Source: Nocardia inohanensis NBRC 100128 (GTDB taxonomy: Bacteria; Actinomycetota; Actinomycetes; Mycobacteriales; Mycobacteriaceae). From it: DNA of 64,000 nucleotides. The stretch lies in assembly GCF_001612945.1 (NCBI RefSeq), contig NZ_BDBK01000001.1, positions 682,001 to 746,000 of the forward strand. Direction: 5' to 3'. The notes beneath the pieces are model-generated. The model was not told where the DNA came from, ran no database searches, and saw nothing but the letters and a program-made list of their open reading frames with translations. Made by a program: the position numbers and the translations under genes. Positions within the stretch are counted from its first letter, which is position 1. Each line of letters starts with the position of its first letter. Positions 1 to 7,924 of this stretch are shown in pieces.

Positions 1-445
1 CGCCGAGACCGAGCAGCGGCGGATCGCGGAAGACCTTGCCGAGGCCGGTGTTTCGATGGTCACCTGCGCGGTCGGCGGCGCCCCCGTCGTACCCGTGCGC
101 ACCATGCACGAGGCGGGGGCGACGCTGGCGCTGGGCAATGACGGCATCCGGGATCTGTGGACGCCCTACGGTGACGGCGACATGCTGCGCCGGGTCATGA
201 CCGTCGCCTTCCGGGACCGCCTGGTCGCCGACCCGGAGATCGAACTCGCGCTCGCCGCCGGAACCCACGGCGGGGCAAAGGTTCTCGGGCTCGACGCGTA
301 CGGGCTCGGTGTGGGATCGGCGGCGGATCTGTTCACCGTGCACGCGGAAACCCCCGCCGCGGCCGTGGTCTCGGTGCCCGTGCGCACGCTGGTGATGAAG
401 CGCGGGCGGATCGTGGCCCGCGACGGATCCCTCACTGCCGCTTGA
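1..445 (+). CDS. Amidohydrolase, cytosine deaminase-like (3' part only)
   Basis: The last 147 codons of a metal-dependent amidohydrolase; the frame is open from base 2, so the start lies outside the window. Visible are the GNDGIRDLW segment, where cytosine-deaminase-type enzymes carry their last metal-binding Asp (usual form GSDGIRDPW), then an AAGTHGGAKVLGL helix and the closing strand GSAADLFTVHAETP that ends the barrel and rebuilds the beta-sandwich. Enzymes of this type hydrolyse the exocyclic amine of cytosine or related heterocycles in the cytoplasm. Seventy bases downstream comes an ABC importer of the nitrate/taurine/pyrimidine-precursor class on the same strand, so uptake plus deamination of a heterocycle is a reasonable inference. 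The exact substrate cannot be told from the fragment. Confidence 0.8.
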   Translation, partial: AETEQRRIAEDLAEAGVSMVTCAVGGAPVVPVRTMHEAGATLALGNDGIRDLWTPYGDGDMLRRVMTVAFRDRLVADPEIELALAAGTHGGAKVLGLDAYGLGVGSAADLFTVHAETPAAAVVSVPVRTLVMKRGRIVARDGSLTAA

Positions 446-455
446 TCGTATACGA
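446..455. promoter_or_regulatory. GTATAC-centred palindrome before the ABC importer
   Basis: The perfect 10-base palindrome TCGTATACGA lies directly after the amidohydrolase stop and 61 bases before the ABC ATPase start. GntR/FCD regulators commonly bind sites built around GTATAC, and the same six bases occur just before the GntR/FCD gene at 24040. Operator function is an inference; it could also simply contribute a -10 element (TATACG). Confidence 0.3.
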
Positions 456-515
456 AACAGGGGTGTAATCGTGCGGACCGCGAACGGCAACGATCCGCCG
501 ATAGAACTGTGAGGT

Positions 516-1358
516 ATGAGCACCACCGCTTCAGACCGCCACACCGGCCAGGGCCGGACCGAAGATACGGACGCCGCCGACGGCAATGTATACGACGGTC
601 CGGCCCTGGCCTTTCAGCAGCTGTCGCTGACCTTCGAGAACGGCACCCACGCCCTCGACAGCATCGATATCGCCATCGGCGCAGGGGAATTCGTCTCCCT
701 GGTCGGGCCCTCCGGCTGCGGTAAATCGACGCTGCTGCGGCTGGCCGCCGGCTTCGAGGAACCCACCGCGGGCACGGTGCGGGCCGCCACCGGCAAGATC
801 GGCTACGTCTTCCAGGAGGCGACGCTGCTGCCGTGGCGCAGCGTGCTCCGCAATGTGGAGCTGCCCGCCGAACTGGCGGGCGTGGACAAGGCCACCCGGC
901 GCGCGGACGCCCAGGCGGCGCTGGCGCGGGTGGGCTTGACCGGATTCGAGAACCACAAGCCCGCACAGCTTTCCGGCGGGATGCGGATGCGCGCCTCCAT
1001 CGCCCGCGCCCTCACCGGGTCGCCCGAACTGTTCCTGTTCGACGAACCCTTCGGGGCGCTCGACGAGATCACCCGGCAGCGGTTGAACGAAGAGGTGGGC
1101 GGGTTGTATCACCGGTCCGGGTTCACCGGGGTGTTCGTCACCCATTCGGTGGCCGAGGCGGTGTTCATGTCCACCCGGGTGGTGGTGCTGACCGGGCGGC
1201 CGGGGCGGGTAGCGGCGGATATCGCGGTGCCGCTGGAGTTTCCGCGCACGCCCGAGCTGCGCTACACGCCCGAGTTCGGGGAGATCGCGGCGCGGGTGTC
1301 GGCGGCGTTGCACGCGGCCGAGCAAGGAATGCCGATGACGGAAGGGCGGGCGGCATGA
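516..1358 (+). CDS. ABC importer ATP-binding subunit (nitrate/taurine/sulfonate class)
   Basis: A 280-residue cytoplasmic ATPase that powers import through the permease encoded next. The nucleotide-binding fold is complete: Walker A GPSGCGKST near residue 68, Q-loop in GYVFQEATLLPW, ABC signature LSGGMRMRASIARAL near residue 150, Walker B LFLFDEPFGALDE near residue 170 and the switch His in FVTHSVAEAVF. The Q-loop and D-loop pattern is that of the SsuB/TauB/NrtD branch, which serves sulfonates, nitrate and thiamine-pyrimidine precursors. The 3' end overlaps the permease start by four bases (ATGA), indicating translational coupling. With the amidohydrolase upstream, a pyrimidine-like substrate is a possible reading, but it is not proven. 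Confidence 0.93.
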   Translation: MSTTASDRHTGQGRTEDTDAADGNVYDGPALAFQQLSLTFENGTHALDSIDIAIGAGEFVSLVGPSGCGKSTLLRLAAGFEEPTAGTVRAATGKIGYVFQEATLLPWRSVLRNVELPAELAGVDKATRRADAQAALARVGLTGFENHKPAQLSGGMRMRASIARALTGSPELFLFDEPFGALDEITRQRLNEEVGGLYHRSGFTGVFVTHSVAEAVFMSTRVVVLTGRPGRVAADIAVPLEFPRTPELRYTPEFGEIAARVSAALHAAEQGMPMTEGRAA

Positions 1359-2269
1359 CCACCGTGGACATGGCAGCGGTATCGGATCGGACGGGAACCC
1401 CCGAAGCCGCTCGGGCTGAGAGGGTCCCATCGGCGGCGGGCGGCGGCTCGGCAGCGCCCCGGCGGCCGCGGCGAATCCCGCACTGGCCCTTCGCGATCAG
1501 CCCCGTCCGGGTGTTCGCGCCCATCGCGGTCTTCGTGTTCGTCATGATCGCCTGGACGGTCGCCAGCCATGTCGTCATCCCCGCCGAATCGCGATTCCTG
1601 CTGCCCCCACCGGAATCGGTGCTGTCCAAGGGCCTCCTCGACGCCGCCACCCGCGCCGAGATCCTGACCGCGCTCGGCTCCACCGTGCAGATCGCGCTCA
1701 CCGGCCTGGCCATCGCCATGGCGCTGGGCGTCGCCTTCGCGGTGATCATGAGCCAGGCGCGCTGGGCCGAATACTCGCTCTACCCGTATGCCGTTGTGCT
1801 GCAAACCATCCCGGTGCTGGCGGTGGTGCCGCTCTTCGGCTTCTGGTTCGGCTACGAATTCGGCAGCCGGGTCATCGTCTGCGTCATGGTGTCGCTGTTC
1901 CCGATCATCACCAATACCCTGTTCGGCCTGAAATCGGTGCAGCCCGCCGAGCACGACCTGTTCACGCTGCACAAGGCGAACCGGTGGCAGCGGCTGCTGA
2001 AACTCCAGCTCCCCGCGGCACTGCCGGCCATGATCTCCGGGTTCAAGATCTCCGGCGGGATGGCGGTGATCGGCTCCATCGTCGCCGACTTCTTCTTCCG
2101 TCAGGGCGAGCCCGGCATCGGCCGCATGATCGACGTCTACCGCCAGCGCCTGGCCACCGAGGAGCTGCTCACCGCCCTGCTGCTCTCCTCGCTGGTCGGC
2201 CTGATCCTGTTCTGGCTCTTCGATTTCCTCGCCGCCCGCGTCGACCGCGCCCACGGCAAACGCGCCTGA
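1355..2269 (+). CDS. ABC importer permease (BPD_transp_1)
   Basis: A 304-residue inner-membrane permease. After a charged N-terminus of about 45 residues come about six hydrophobic helices, starting with VFAPIAVFVFVMIAW. The cytoplasmic EAA loop that docks the ATPase is recognisable in LHKANRWQRLLKLQLPAALP, followed by SGGMAVIGSIVADFFF, which is typical of SsuC/TauC/ThiX-like permeases. The start chosen is ATG 1355, inside the ATGA overlap with the ATPase gene; a longer frame upstream is only the shadow of the ATPase. The solute-binding lipoprotein follows 44 bases after the stop. Confidence 0.92.
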   Translation: MTTVDMAAVSDRTGTPEAARAERVPSAAGGGSAAPRRPRRIPHWPFAISPVRVFAPIAVFVFVMIAWTVASHVVIPAESRFLLPPPESVLSKGLLDAATRAEILTALGSTVQIALTGLAIAMALGVAFAVIMSQARWAEYSLYPYAVVLQTIPVLAVVPLFGFWFGYEFGSRVIVCVMVSLFPIITNTLFGLKSVQPAEHDLFTLHKANRWQRLLKLQLPAALPAMISGFKISGGMAVIGSIVADFFFRQGEPGIGRMIDVYRQRLATEELLTALLLSSLVGLILFWLFDFLAARVDRAHGKRA

Positions 2270-2313
2270 CCGCACCACCGGTTTCACCCCTCGCAAGAAA
2301 ACTAGGAATGCCC

Positions 2314-3447
2314 GTGAAGAAACGCGTCCTCGCCGCCGTCGCCCTGGCCGGCAGCACCCTGCTCACCGCCTGCGGTGGTGGGTCCACCACCCCCGCACCG
2401 ACCGGAAACGGCGCGCTCGCGGGCGTCTGCCCCGCTACCGTCGTCATCCAGACCGACTGGTACGCCACCCCCGAGCGCGCCGCCGCCTACCAGCTGGTCG
2501 GCCCCAACGGCACCGTGGACGTCAAGAAGGGCGCCTACACCGGCCCGCTCGGCGACACCGGCGTGAATGTCGAAGTGCGCCTTGGCGGTCCGTTCCTCGG
2601 TGGTCAGCCTGTCCCCGCCCAGATGTATCAGGACACCTCCATCACCCTGGGAATGGTTCCCACCGACGAGCAGGTACGCGCCAAAGCGAAGTTCCCGCTC
2701 ACCGGCGTCTTCGCCTCCCTCGACATCAACCCCCAGATCGTCATGTGGGATCCGGCCACCTACCCGAATATCAAGTCCTGGCAGGACATCCCGGCCAGCG
2801 GGGCCCCGATCCTCTACTCCGAGGGCAAGGTCTACATGGACTATCTGGTAGCCAACGGCTACGTGAAGAAGGACCAGGCCGACGCCTCCTACGACGGCAC
2901 CCCCGCCCGCTTCGTCGCCGAACACGGCCGCGTCATGCAGCAGGGCTACGTCTCCAACGAACCCTACCGCTGGGAACACGACGTCAAAGGCTGGCAGAAA
3001 CCCACCGCCCACCTGCTGGTCCACCAATCCGGCTACGAGATCTACCCGCACGCCTGGTCCGTCCGCACCGGTGACCTTCCCTCCCTCACCCCCTGCCTGA
3101 AGAAACTCGTCCCCCTGCTCCAGCAAGCCGAAATCGACTACGCCACCAACCCCGACCCCACCAACCAGGCCCTTCTCAAAATCTCCCAGACCATCCCCGA
3201 CGGCCCGCCCATCACCGCCGCCGGCAACGCCGACTCCGTCCGAGTCCAGCTGGCCGAAAAGATCATCGGCAACGGCCCCGACTCCACCCTCGGCAACTTC
3301 GACCCCGCCCGCGTGGACCGCGTGATCGCCGCCGTCACCCCCATCCTCCGCGCCAAGGGTCAGCAGGTGCCTGACGGCCTCACCGCCGCCGACCTGATCA
3401 CCAACGAATTCATCGACCCCGCAAAGCGCCTCGGACCCCAAGGCTGA
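2314..3447 (+). CDS. ABC importer solute-binding lipoprotein (NMT1/THI5-like)
   Basis: The extracellular substrate-binding subunit of the importer encoded just upstream. It begins with a short lipoprotein signal: MKKR, a hydrophobic stretch and the lipobox LTAC, so Cys would be lipidated and the mature protein anchored outside the membrane. About 377 residues follow with the layout of periplasmic-binding-protein II proteins that accept pyrimidine-like or sulfonate ligands. I chose GTG 2314 because AGGA at 2304-2307 stands six bases before it; ATG 2308 (adding Met-Pro) directly abuts that Shine-Dalgarno and is less likely. An 11-base hairpin follows the stop, ending the operon. Confidence 0.88.
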   Translation: MKKRVLAAVALAGSTLLTACGGGSTTPAPTGNGALAGVCPATVVIQTDWYATPERAAAYQLVGPNGTVDVKKGAYTGPLGDTGVNVEVRLGGPFLGGQPVPAQMYQDTSITLGMVPTDEQVRAKAKFPLTGVFASLDINPQIVMWDPATYPNIKSWQDIPASGAPILYSEGKVYMDYLVANGYVKKDQADASYDGTPARFVAEHGRVMQQGYVSNEPYRWEHDVKGWQKPTAHLLVHQSGYEIYPHAWSVRTGDLPSLTPCLKKLVPLLQQAEIDYATNPDPTNQALLKISQTIPDGPPITAAGNADSVRVQLAEKIIGNGPDSTLGNFDPARVDRVIAAVTPILRAKGQQVPDGLTAADLITNEFIDPAKRLGPQG

Positions 3448-3469
3448 CCCTCGGCCCGCAGCTCTCGGC

Positions 3470-3499
3470 ATCCCGGTCTATCAGCAGGTAGACCGGGAT
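3470..3499 (+). terminator. Hairpin terminator after the ABC importer operon
   Basis: Perfect 11-base arms ATCCCGGTCTA and TAGACCGGGAT around an 8-base loop, 23 bases after the solute-binding-protein stop. No long T tract follows (TCTGGTATT), as is common in actinobacteria. Confidence 0.65.
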
Positions 3500-3547
3500 T
3501 CTGGTATTCCGGTACGGACGGATCCGGCGCCATTCGATGTTACGGGC

Positions 3548-3578
3548 TTGCGTCTCCACCAAGGGGAGGGATGAGGGT
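3548..3578 (+). promoter_or_regulatory. MerR-type promoter/operator of the MerR gene
   Basis: A TTGCGT -35-like hexamer is followed by the dyad TCTCC...GGAGG spanning 3553-3570 and GAGGGT about 19 bases after the -35. This layout, a long spacer holding a CTCC/GGAG inverted repeat, is what actinobacterial MerR regulators bind. The gene starts at 3585, so autoregulation with a very short leader is inferred. Confidence 0.45.
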
Positions 3579-3584
3579 AGGGGT

Positions 3585-4514
3585 ATGGACGACGACGCGC
3601 TCTTCACTATCGGGGCATTGGCCGAGCGGACCGGGTTGACGGTCAAGACGATTCGGTTCTATGCGGATAAGGGGATCGTGCCGGCGACCACGTACAGCCC
3701 CGGTGGGTATCGGCTTTACGACACGGAGGCGCTGGCTCGGCTCGAGCTGGTGCGGACGTTGCGGGAATTGGACGTGGATCTGGCCACGGTGCGTCAGGTT
3801 TTGGGGCGGGAGCGGACCTTGGGGGAGGTCGCTGCCGCTCATGCCGATGCGCTGGAGGTGCAGGTTCGGGTGCTGAGACTGCGGCGGGCGGTGTTGCGGG
3901 CGGTTGCGCGGCGGGGTTCCGACCCTGAGGAGATGGATTACATGCACAAGCTGGTTCGGATGAGCGATGCGGAGCGGCAGCGGCTCATCGTGGATTTCGT
4001 GGAGGACACGTTCGGGCGGGTGGCGGGGAATCCGGCGGTGCTGGAGTTGATCCGGTCCACCATGCCGGAGTTGCCGGAGGATCCCGCGCCGGAGCAGGTG
4101 GAGGCCTGGCTGGAATTGTCGGAGTTGGTGGGGGACGGCGACTTCCGGGCGGCGGTACGGCGGATGGCGGAGTATCAGGCCAAGGAGCGGGCGGCCGGCG
4201 ATGACACCGGGTTGCATCACGAGCTGACCGAGGCGGTGCGGGACGCGACCGGCCGGGCGCTGACCGAAGGGGTTGCGCCGGATTCGGCGCAGGCGGCGGC
4301 GATCGTCGGCGAATTGACCGCGCTGTATGCCGAGACCTTCGGCCGGGCCGATGACGCCGGGTTGCGAGCGTGGATTCTGGAGCGGCTCGAGGTCGCCGAT
4401 GATCCACGGGTGGAACGGTATTGGCGACTGGTGGCCACCATCAACGGCTGGCCGCCCATGCCGGAGCTCGGGCCCGCGTTCCGCTGGTTCGCGGCCGCGC
4501 TGCGCCACGGTTAG
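3585..4514 (+). CDS. MerR-family transcriptional regulator
   Basis: A 309-residue cytoplasmic regulator. The N-terminal MerR winged helix is clear: FTIGALAERTGLTVKTIRFY, then GIVPATTYSPGGYRLYDTEALARL. A dimerisation helix follows to about residue 100. The remaining 200 residues are a helical effector domain without a recognisable metal site or drug-binding cage, so the inducer is unknown. ATG 3585 was preferred over an upstream start at 3537 because homology begins right after it and the upstream residues lie over the likely operator. It ends tail to tail with the DivIVA-repeat gene, the two stop codons overlapping. Codon choice is GTG/CGG-rich, like its neighbours. Confidence 0.9.
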   Translation: MDDDALFTIGALAERTGLTVKTIRFYADKGIVPATTYSPGGYRLYDTEALARLELVRTLRELDVDLATVRQVLGRERTLGEVAAAHADALEVQVRVLRLRRAVLRAVARRGSDPEEMDYMHKLVRMSDAERQRLIVDFVEDTFGRVAGNPAVLELIRSTMPELPEDPAPEQVEAWLELSELVGDGDFRAAVRRMAEYQAKERAAGDDTGLHHELTEAVRDATGRALTEGVAPDSAQAAAIVGELTALYAETFGRADDAGLRAWILERLEVADDPRVERYWRLVATINGWPPMPELGPAFRWFAAALRHG

Positions 4515-5074
4515 GCGAAATGGCCGTCCCGGGAATGCTCGAGCTGCCGGGCGACGAGGTCGAGGAAGGCGTCGACCTCGTCGGGGTGGTAGGCGGGCAG
4601 GCCGGGGGCGGCCAGATGGAAGGTGGTCTCGCGGACGTCTGCGGCGGTGAGGCCGTTGGGGCCGTGGTGGGCGAGGGTGGCCGCGAGGCGGACCAGGAAA
4701 GCGCCCACCTCTTCGGCGATATAGCCGCGTAGCCCGAACGGGGGCGCGGAGAACTGGAGGCGCAGAACATCGTCCGGGGTGAGCGGATCCGATTCGCGCC
4801 CGATCGGCAGGCGGGAACGACCGCCGCGCAGGAACTCCAGATCCACGCAGACCTGATCGAGGAAGTCATCCACCTGTTCGCTGTCGTAGCCCATCTGCCC
4901 GCGCGGGGGAGCATCGAACTCGACCAGGCGAATTTCGGCCGCGGTGAGGTGATCGCGGCCGGTGAGGGTGTCGGCGATCCGCGCGCAGAACGCGTTGACC
5001 TGCACCGAGTTATAGGAGTGGCGCCCGATCGGCGCGGTGCCGAACCTCTTGCGGCGAACGTCTTCGGGGGTCAC
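4511..5074 (-). CDS. DivIVA-domain protein with four tandem repeats
   Basis: A 187-residue protein made almost wholly of four copies of the DivIVA N-terminal (DivI1A) motif, each about 45 residues: a T-x-x-D/E-V/I start, an F...P.G...Y core and a V..FL..V helix. The copies start near residues 2, 44, 92 and 143; the clearest are GQMGYDSEQVDDFLDQV and LPAYHPDEVDAFLDLV. In DivIVA/Wag31 one such module binds the inner face of curved membrane and a long coiled coil follows; here there is no coiled coil. A polar or septal membrane-associated role is therefore inferred, not shown. Start is GTG 5074. The stop overlaps that of the convergent MerR gene. Confidence 0.82.
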   Translation of the reverse strand: MTPEDVRRKRFGTAPIGRHSYNSVQVNAFCARIADTLTGRDHLTAAEIRLVEFDAPPRGQMGYDSEQVDDFLDQVCVDLEFLRGGRSRLPIGRESDPLTPDDVLRLQFSAPPFGLRGYIAEEVGAFLVRLAATLAHHGPNGLTAADVRETTFHLAAPGLPAYHPDEVDAFLDLVARQLEHSRDGHFA

Positions 5075-5142
5075 GCCGGTCAGTGTGCCACTGGCTGCAT
5101 GTCCGAATCGCTACCGCCCCTTGCGGATACGACCGTTTCGCA

Positions 5143-5766
5143 TCAATCCTTGCGAACACCGTCGATCAGCAGGCGGCGAATGGCCTGCGTGAGCCCCGCG
5201 ATCGCCTCGGGGCTGGGGTCTCGCAACCCATGCAAGATGGCGGCCAGCAGCATCCCGGTCACCGCCTTCGCGGTGTAGGTGGCGTCCAGATCCTCGCGCA
5301 GGTATCCGTGCTCGACGCCGTGTTCGAGATATCCGGCGGTGAGCGCGTCCGCGGTGTCGAGCAGCCCGTACAACCGCGCAGTGAGCTCGGCGTCGATACC
5401 GGTGGCCTGGAAGAACAGCAGCTGCGCCACCCGCCGGTCCTCGAGGAAGATGCGGTTGAGCGCATCGCCGATACGGTTCAGCTGCTCCCGGTACTCCTGC
5501 AACGACTCCGCCGCGTCCGGCGCGTTCTCGGTCCCCAGCGCCTCGATGATCCGTGCGGCCAGATCGTCGATCACATGGTCGATGATGTCGCGCTTGTTGG
5601 TGAAGTACCGATAGAAGGTCCCGTGCCCGATCCCCAGCTCACCGGCGATATCGGCGATGCCGGTGGCGTGATAGCCCTTCTCGGCGAAACAGGCGAACGC
5701 GGTATCGATGATCTCCTGGCGGAGCTCGGCCTTACGGCGTTCGATTCTCGAGGATGGCTTCGTCAC
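5143..5766 (-). CDS. TetR-family regulator, divergent from the flavin monooxygenase
   Basis: A 207-residue TetR-type repressor. The N-terminal helix-turn-helix is clear (IIDTAFACFAEKGYHATGIA, then GELGIGHGTFYRYFTNKRD). A helical ligand-binding domain follows, with ATGIDAELTARLYGLLDTAD in its middle. I chose GTG 5766 rather than ATG 5808 because the longer version would read through the perfect palindrome at 5792-5813, which is better explained as the operator of both divergent genes. The monooxygenase starts 77 bases away in the other direction, an EthR/EthA-like arrangement. The ligand is unknown, probably a hydrophobic ketone or the enzyme's substrate. Confidence 0.9.
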   Translation of the reverse strand: MTKPSSRIERRKAELRQEIIDTAFACFAEKGYHATGIADIAGELGIGHGTFYRYFTNKRDIIDHVIDDLAARIIEALGTENAPDAAESLQEYREQLNRIGDALNRIFLEDRRVAQLLFFQATGIDAELTARLYGLLDTADALTAGYLEHGVEHGYLREDLDATYTAKAVTGMLLAAILHGLRDPSPEAIAGLTQAIRRLLIDGVRKD

Positions 5767-5791
5767 AGGTGCGATGATACGGTGTTCACAA

Positions 5792-5813
5792 ACGGAATGA
5801 GATGTCATTCCGT
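5792..5813. promoter_or_regulatory. TetR operator palindrome
   Basis: Perfect 9-base arms ACGGAATGA and TCATTCCGT separated by GATG, in the middle of the gap between the divergent TetR and monooxygenase genes. Size, symmetry and position are those of a TetR-family operator controlling both promoters. Confidence 0.75.
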
Positions 5814-5843
5814 GACAGATGAATCATTTGCAGGAGGTTCGGC

Positions 5844-7337
5844 GTGGCACCTCAGTTCGACGCCATCGTGGTCGGGGCCGGTTTCGGCGGTATGGGAGCG
5901 GGCATCGAGCTGGATCGGCTCGGCCTGAGCAATTTCGTGATCCTGGAGCGCGAGAACGATCTCGGCGGCACCTGGCACGTGAACCACTACCCGGGCCTGG
6001 CCGTGGACATCGCCTCGGTCACCTATTCCTATTCTTTCGAGCCCAACCCGCATTGGACGCGCCTGTTCGCGCCGGGCGCGGAGCTCAAGAAGTACGCCGA
6101 GCACGTGGCCGACAAGTACGACCTGCGCCGGCGCATGCGCTTCGACACCACGGTGGGCGGCGCGCGCTGGGACGAGGAGCAGCAGCTGTGGGTGGTGGCG
6201 ATCGAGGGCGGTGAATCCCTCACGGCGCGTTACCTGATGGCGGCCACCGGGTTCCTGTCCCAGCCCTACACCCCGCCGTTCCCGGGTATCGACACCTTCG
6301 CGGGCAAGATCATCCACACCACCGCGTGGGAGGACGATTTCGATCTCACCGGGCGCAAGGCGGCGATCATCGGCACCGGCGCGACCGCCGTGCAGCTGAT
6401 CCCCGAGGTGGCCAAGCAGGCGCAGGCGCTCACCGTTTTCCAGCGCACCCCGATCTGGGTGGTGCCCAAGGTCGACGCGCCCATCCCGCCGTCGGTGCAG
6501 AAGCTCTTCGAGCGAGTTCCGGTGACGCAGAAGGCCGCTCGCCTGGCCAACACCGCCATGCTGGAGGCCCTGATGGTGGTCGGGGTGCTGCACTTCAAGC
6601 AGGCCAAGCCGCTCAACAAGGCGGCCGCGATCCTCGCCAAGGCGCATCTGCGGAATCAAGTGAAGGACAAGGAAACCCGCAAGCAGCTCACCCCGGACTA
6701 CGACTTCGGGTGCAAGCGGCCCACCTTCTCCAATACCTATTTCAAGACTTTCAACCAGCCGCATGTGCGCTTGGAGACCAACTCCATCGATCACATCGAG
6801 GCGGACGGCATCGTCACCGCCGACGGGCACAAGACCGAGATCGATACGCTGATCCTGGCGACTGGCTTCAACCTGTGGGATGTGAACTTCCCGGCCATCG
6901 AGATCATCGGCCGTGAGGGGCGCAATCTCGGAAAGTTCTGGCGCGACAACCGCTTCCAGGCATACGAGGGCATCACCGTGCCGAAGTTCCCGAACTTCGT
7001 GTGCCTCAACAGCCCGTACTCCTACAGCGGCCTGTCCTACTTCACCACCATCGAAGCCCAGATGAAGCATATGGGCCGGCTCTTCGGCGAGATGTTCCGT
7101 CGCGGTGAAAAGGTTTTCGAGGTCAGCGAAAAGGCCAATACCGAATTCCTCGACCGCGTCACCGGAAAGCTCGATTCGTCCGTCTTCTACGGCGGCCAGT
7201 GCTCGACGGCCCGCAGCTACTACTTCAACCAGCACGGTGAAGCAGCCCTGCTGCGGCCGACCAGCACCGTCAACGCCCACCGGGAAGCCGCGAACTTCCC
7301 GCTGGACGATTACGAGTACGGCGCCAAGTCGGCCTGA
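5844..7337 (+). CDS. Flavin-containing (Baeyer-Villiger-type) monooxygenase
   Basis: A 497-residue FAD/NADPH-dependent monooxygenase. The FAD Rossmann motif GAGFGGMG lies near residue 11, a DLGGTWHVNHYPG segment follows, the BVMO-type fingerprint F-x-G-x-x-x-H-x-x-x-W is met by FAGKIIHTTAW near residue 152, and the NADPH motif GTGATA lies near residue 178. The fingerprint ends in Glu-Asp rather than Pro-Asp, so the protein sits between classical Baeyer-Villiger enzymes and the MymA/EthA-like group. Likely role: oxygen insertion into a ketone or an S/N-oxygenation in the cytoplasm. GTG 5844 is preceded by AGGAGG at 5832-5837. Expression is probably controlled by the divergent TetR protein; a strong hairpin follows the stop. 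Confidence 0.93.
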   Translation: MAPQFDAIVVGAGFGGMGAGIELDRLGLSNFVILERENDLGGTWHVNHYPGLAVDIASVTYSYSFEPNPHWTRLFAPGAELKKYAEHVADKYDLRRRMRFDTTVGGARWDEEQQLWVVAIEGGESLTARYLMAATGFLSQPYTPPFPGIDTFAGKIIHTTAWEDDFDLTGRKAAIIGTGATAVQLIPEVAKQAQALTVFQRTPIWVVPKVDAPIPPSVQKLFERVPVTQKAARLANTAMLEALMVVGVLHFKQAKPLNKAAAILAKAHLRNQVKDKETRKQLTPDYDFGCKRPTFSNTYFKTFNQPHVRLETNSIDHIEADGIVTADGHKTEIDTLILATGFNLWDVNFPAIEIIGREGRNLGKFWRDNRFQAYEGITVPKFPNFVCLNSPYSYSGLSYFTTIEAQMKHMGRLFGEMFRRGEKVFEVSEKANTEFLDRVTGKLDSSVFYGGQCSTARSYYFNQHGEAALLRPTSTVNAHREAANFPLDDYEYGAKSA

Positions 7338-7344
7338 AAAGCAA

Positions 7345-7380
7345 GATCCTGGGCCGGGCTGGTAAGCCCGGCCCAGGATC
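7345..7380. terminator. Bidirectional hairpin terminator
   Basis: Perfect 16-base arms GATCCTGGGCCGGGCT and AGCCCGGCCCAGGATC around the loop GGTA, placed between the convergent monooxygenase and DHFR-like genes. The stem is long enough to stop transcription from both sides; there is no T tract. Confidence 0.85.
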
Positions 7381-7392
7381 ATGCGCGAGAGG

Positions 7393-7923
7393 TCAGGCGC
7401 GCGCGACCGCGTAACGCGCACAGGCCAATTCACCGTTCATGGCGAGCTCGAGCGGTTTCAGCTCGAGCCGCCGGGGGAGTACCGGTGCGCCCGCGCCCAG
7501 CGTGACGGGCGCATAGGAGATGATGATCTCGTCGAGCAGTCCGTGATCGGCGAATTGCCCGGCGAGATCTCCACCGCCGACCACCCAGAGGTTCTTGTCC
7601 CCGGCGGCGGCCGCCATTTCCGCGTGCAGTTCGGGAATGGGCGTGCTGGTGAACCGGATATCCTTGCCCGGCCGCGCCGGGAACTCCCGATGCGTCACCA
7701 CCCAGGCGGGCATCTCGTACGGCCACGCCTCGGGATCGTGGTCCAGCAGCCACTGATAGGTGTTGGAGCCCATCACGATCGCCCCGATCCCGGCGATGAA
7801 CGGGTTGTATCCCATCGGCCCGTCGCCGTCCGCGTCCCGGGTGAGCAGCCAGTCCAGGGAATGCTTCTCATCGGCGATGAAGCCGTCCAGACTGCTGGCG
7901 GTGTAATAGGTGGTGCGGGTCAT
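7393..7923 (-). CDS. Dihydrofolate-reductase/RibD-like reductase
   Basis: A 176-residue member of the DHFR/RibD C-terminal superfamily: MTRTTYYTASSLDGFIAD at the N-terminus, IVMGSNTYQWLL, the pyridine-nucleotide segment WVVGGGDLAGQF near residue 120 and a C-terminal APVTLGAGAPVLP. Such proteins reduce pteridine- or pyrimidine-like substrates with NADPH, but many actinobacterial copies have unknown substrates; true trimethoprim-sensitive DHFR is different. The ATG at 7923 follows the stop of the upstream AraC-DinB gene after a single base (TGAGATG), so the two are translationally coupled and form an operon. The gene ends against the strong hairpin shared with the monooxygenase. Confidence 0.88.
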   Translation of the reverse strand: MTRTTYYTASSLDGFIADEKHSLDWLLTRDADGDGPMGYNPFIAGIGAIVMGSNTYQWLLDHDPEAWPYEMPAWVVTHREFPARPGKDIRFTSTPIPELHAEMAAAAGDKNLWVVGGGDLAGQFADHGLLDEIIISYAPVTLGAGAPVLPRRLELKPLELAMNGELACARYAVARA

Positions 7924-7924
7924 C

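Noticed and set aside
531..1430. Long minus-strand frames opposite the ABC genes and similar long frames across the window
   Set aside because: They mirror the codon structure of the real genes in very GC-rich DNA, are Arg/Pro/Gly/Ala-rich and match no family.
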